Positions 5,278 through 5,410 of a DNA stretch of 5,410 bases are shown one piece after another. The stretch spans positions 1 to 5,410 of the forward strand of contig CAYGWP010000562.1 of NCBI GenBank assembly GCA_964353455.1. Direction: 5' to 3'. Each line of letters begins with the position of its first letter. Within the stretch, counting starts at the first letter, position 1. The position numbers were made by a program, and so were the translations under genes. The notes below the pieces were generated by a model. It had not been told where the DNA came from. It ran no database searches and saw nothing but the letters and a program-made list of their open reading frames with translations. Origin of the DNA: CAYGWP01 sp964353455 (GTDB lineage Bacteria > Planctomycetota > Phycisphaerae > FEN-1346).

Positions 5278-5377
5278 CTTTGCGCGGCGGGTCTCCCGAC
5301 CCGCCGCGCCGGAATAGCGCGTGAGGTGGTAATAGCCGGCAATCCACGCGGCGGTTCGGGAGAACCGCCGCGCAAAG
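5278..5377. repeat. Head-to-head hairpin pair (BIME-like) downstream of purA
   Basis: Hairpin A (5282-5309) has 12-base arms and a TCCC loop. Hairpin B (5347-5372) has 11-base arms and a GGGA loop, the complement of TCCC. Each is flanked on its outer side by the same bases: CTTTG at 5278-5282, and its complement at 5373-5377. Over 31 bases, hairpin B is an inverted copy of A with only two differences, and those two positions pair with each other. The hairpins are about 37 bases apart. Neither has a T-run, so these are not classical terminators, though they could protect the 3' end of the purA mRNA. Confidence 0.75.
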
Positions 5378-5410
5378 ACGTGGGTTACGGTCGCGGATCG
5401 AGAGCGCGAT

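Noticed and set aside
5278..5377. Hairpins considered as bidirectional intrinsic terminators for purA
   Set aside because: The stems are strong, but neither strand has a T-run after the stem. A repeat or mRNA 3'-stabiliser fits better.

Overview
The window is GC-rich bacterial DNA with four complete genes and one partial gene, all on the + strand. Short perfect palindromes fill much of the non-coding space. The gene set, the REP-type transposase and the style of palindromes would fit a Planctomycetota-like or similar environmental bacterium. That placement is an impression; nothing in the window proves the phylum.

Layout. Positions 1-456 hold the 3' end of tldD. It overlaps by 4 bases (ATGA) the complete tldE/pmbA-type gene at 453-1793, so the two are translationally coupled and probably form the TldD/TldE zinc protease. 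Positions 1794-2627 hold a compact RAYT-type module: a single-domain HUH/Y1 transposase (2028-2528, TTG start). It is bracketed by two arms of four hairpins each, arranged in inverted, mirror-image order. Positions 2628-3659 encode a zinc-dependent sorbitol/xylitol-type dehydrogenase. Positions 3660-3960 are non-coding and hold a strong terminator-shaped hairpin (oriented for the - strand), a REP-like hairpin, a plausible promoter and a structured leader. Positions 3961-5253 encode adenylosuccinate synthetase (PurA). Positions 5278-5377 hold two near-identical hairpins facing each other, like a two-hairpin BIME. I see nothing else in 5378-5410.

How the parts relate. tldD-tldE is an operon. 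The dehydrogenase and purA look like separate transcription units doing unrelated housekeeping or catabolic jobs. The transposase module appears to have landed between tldE and the dehydrogenase gene.

The most interesting signal is the RAYT module. Hairpin apices, the GTGTAG flank and hairpin order are conserved between its two arms while most stem sequences differ, which suggests selection on folded single-stranded structure. The repeat pair after purA shows the same thing in miniature: two inverted copies whose only two differences form a base pair with each other. PurA itself carries substitutions in two nucleotide-binding motifs.
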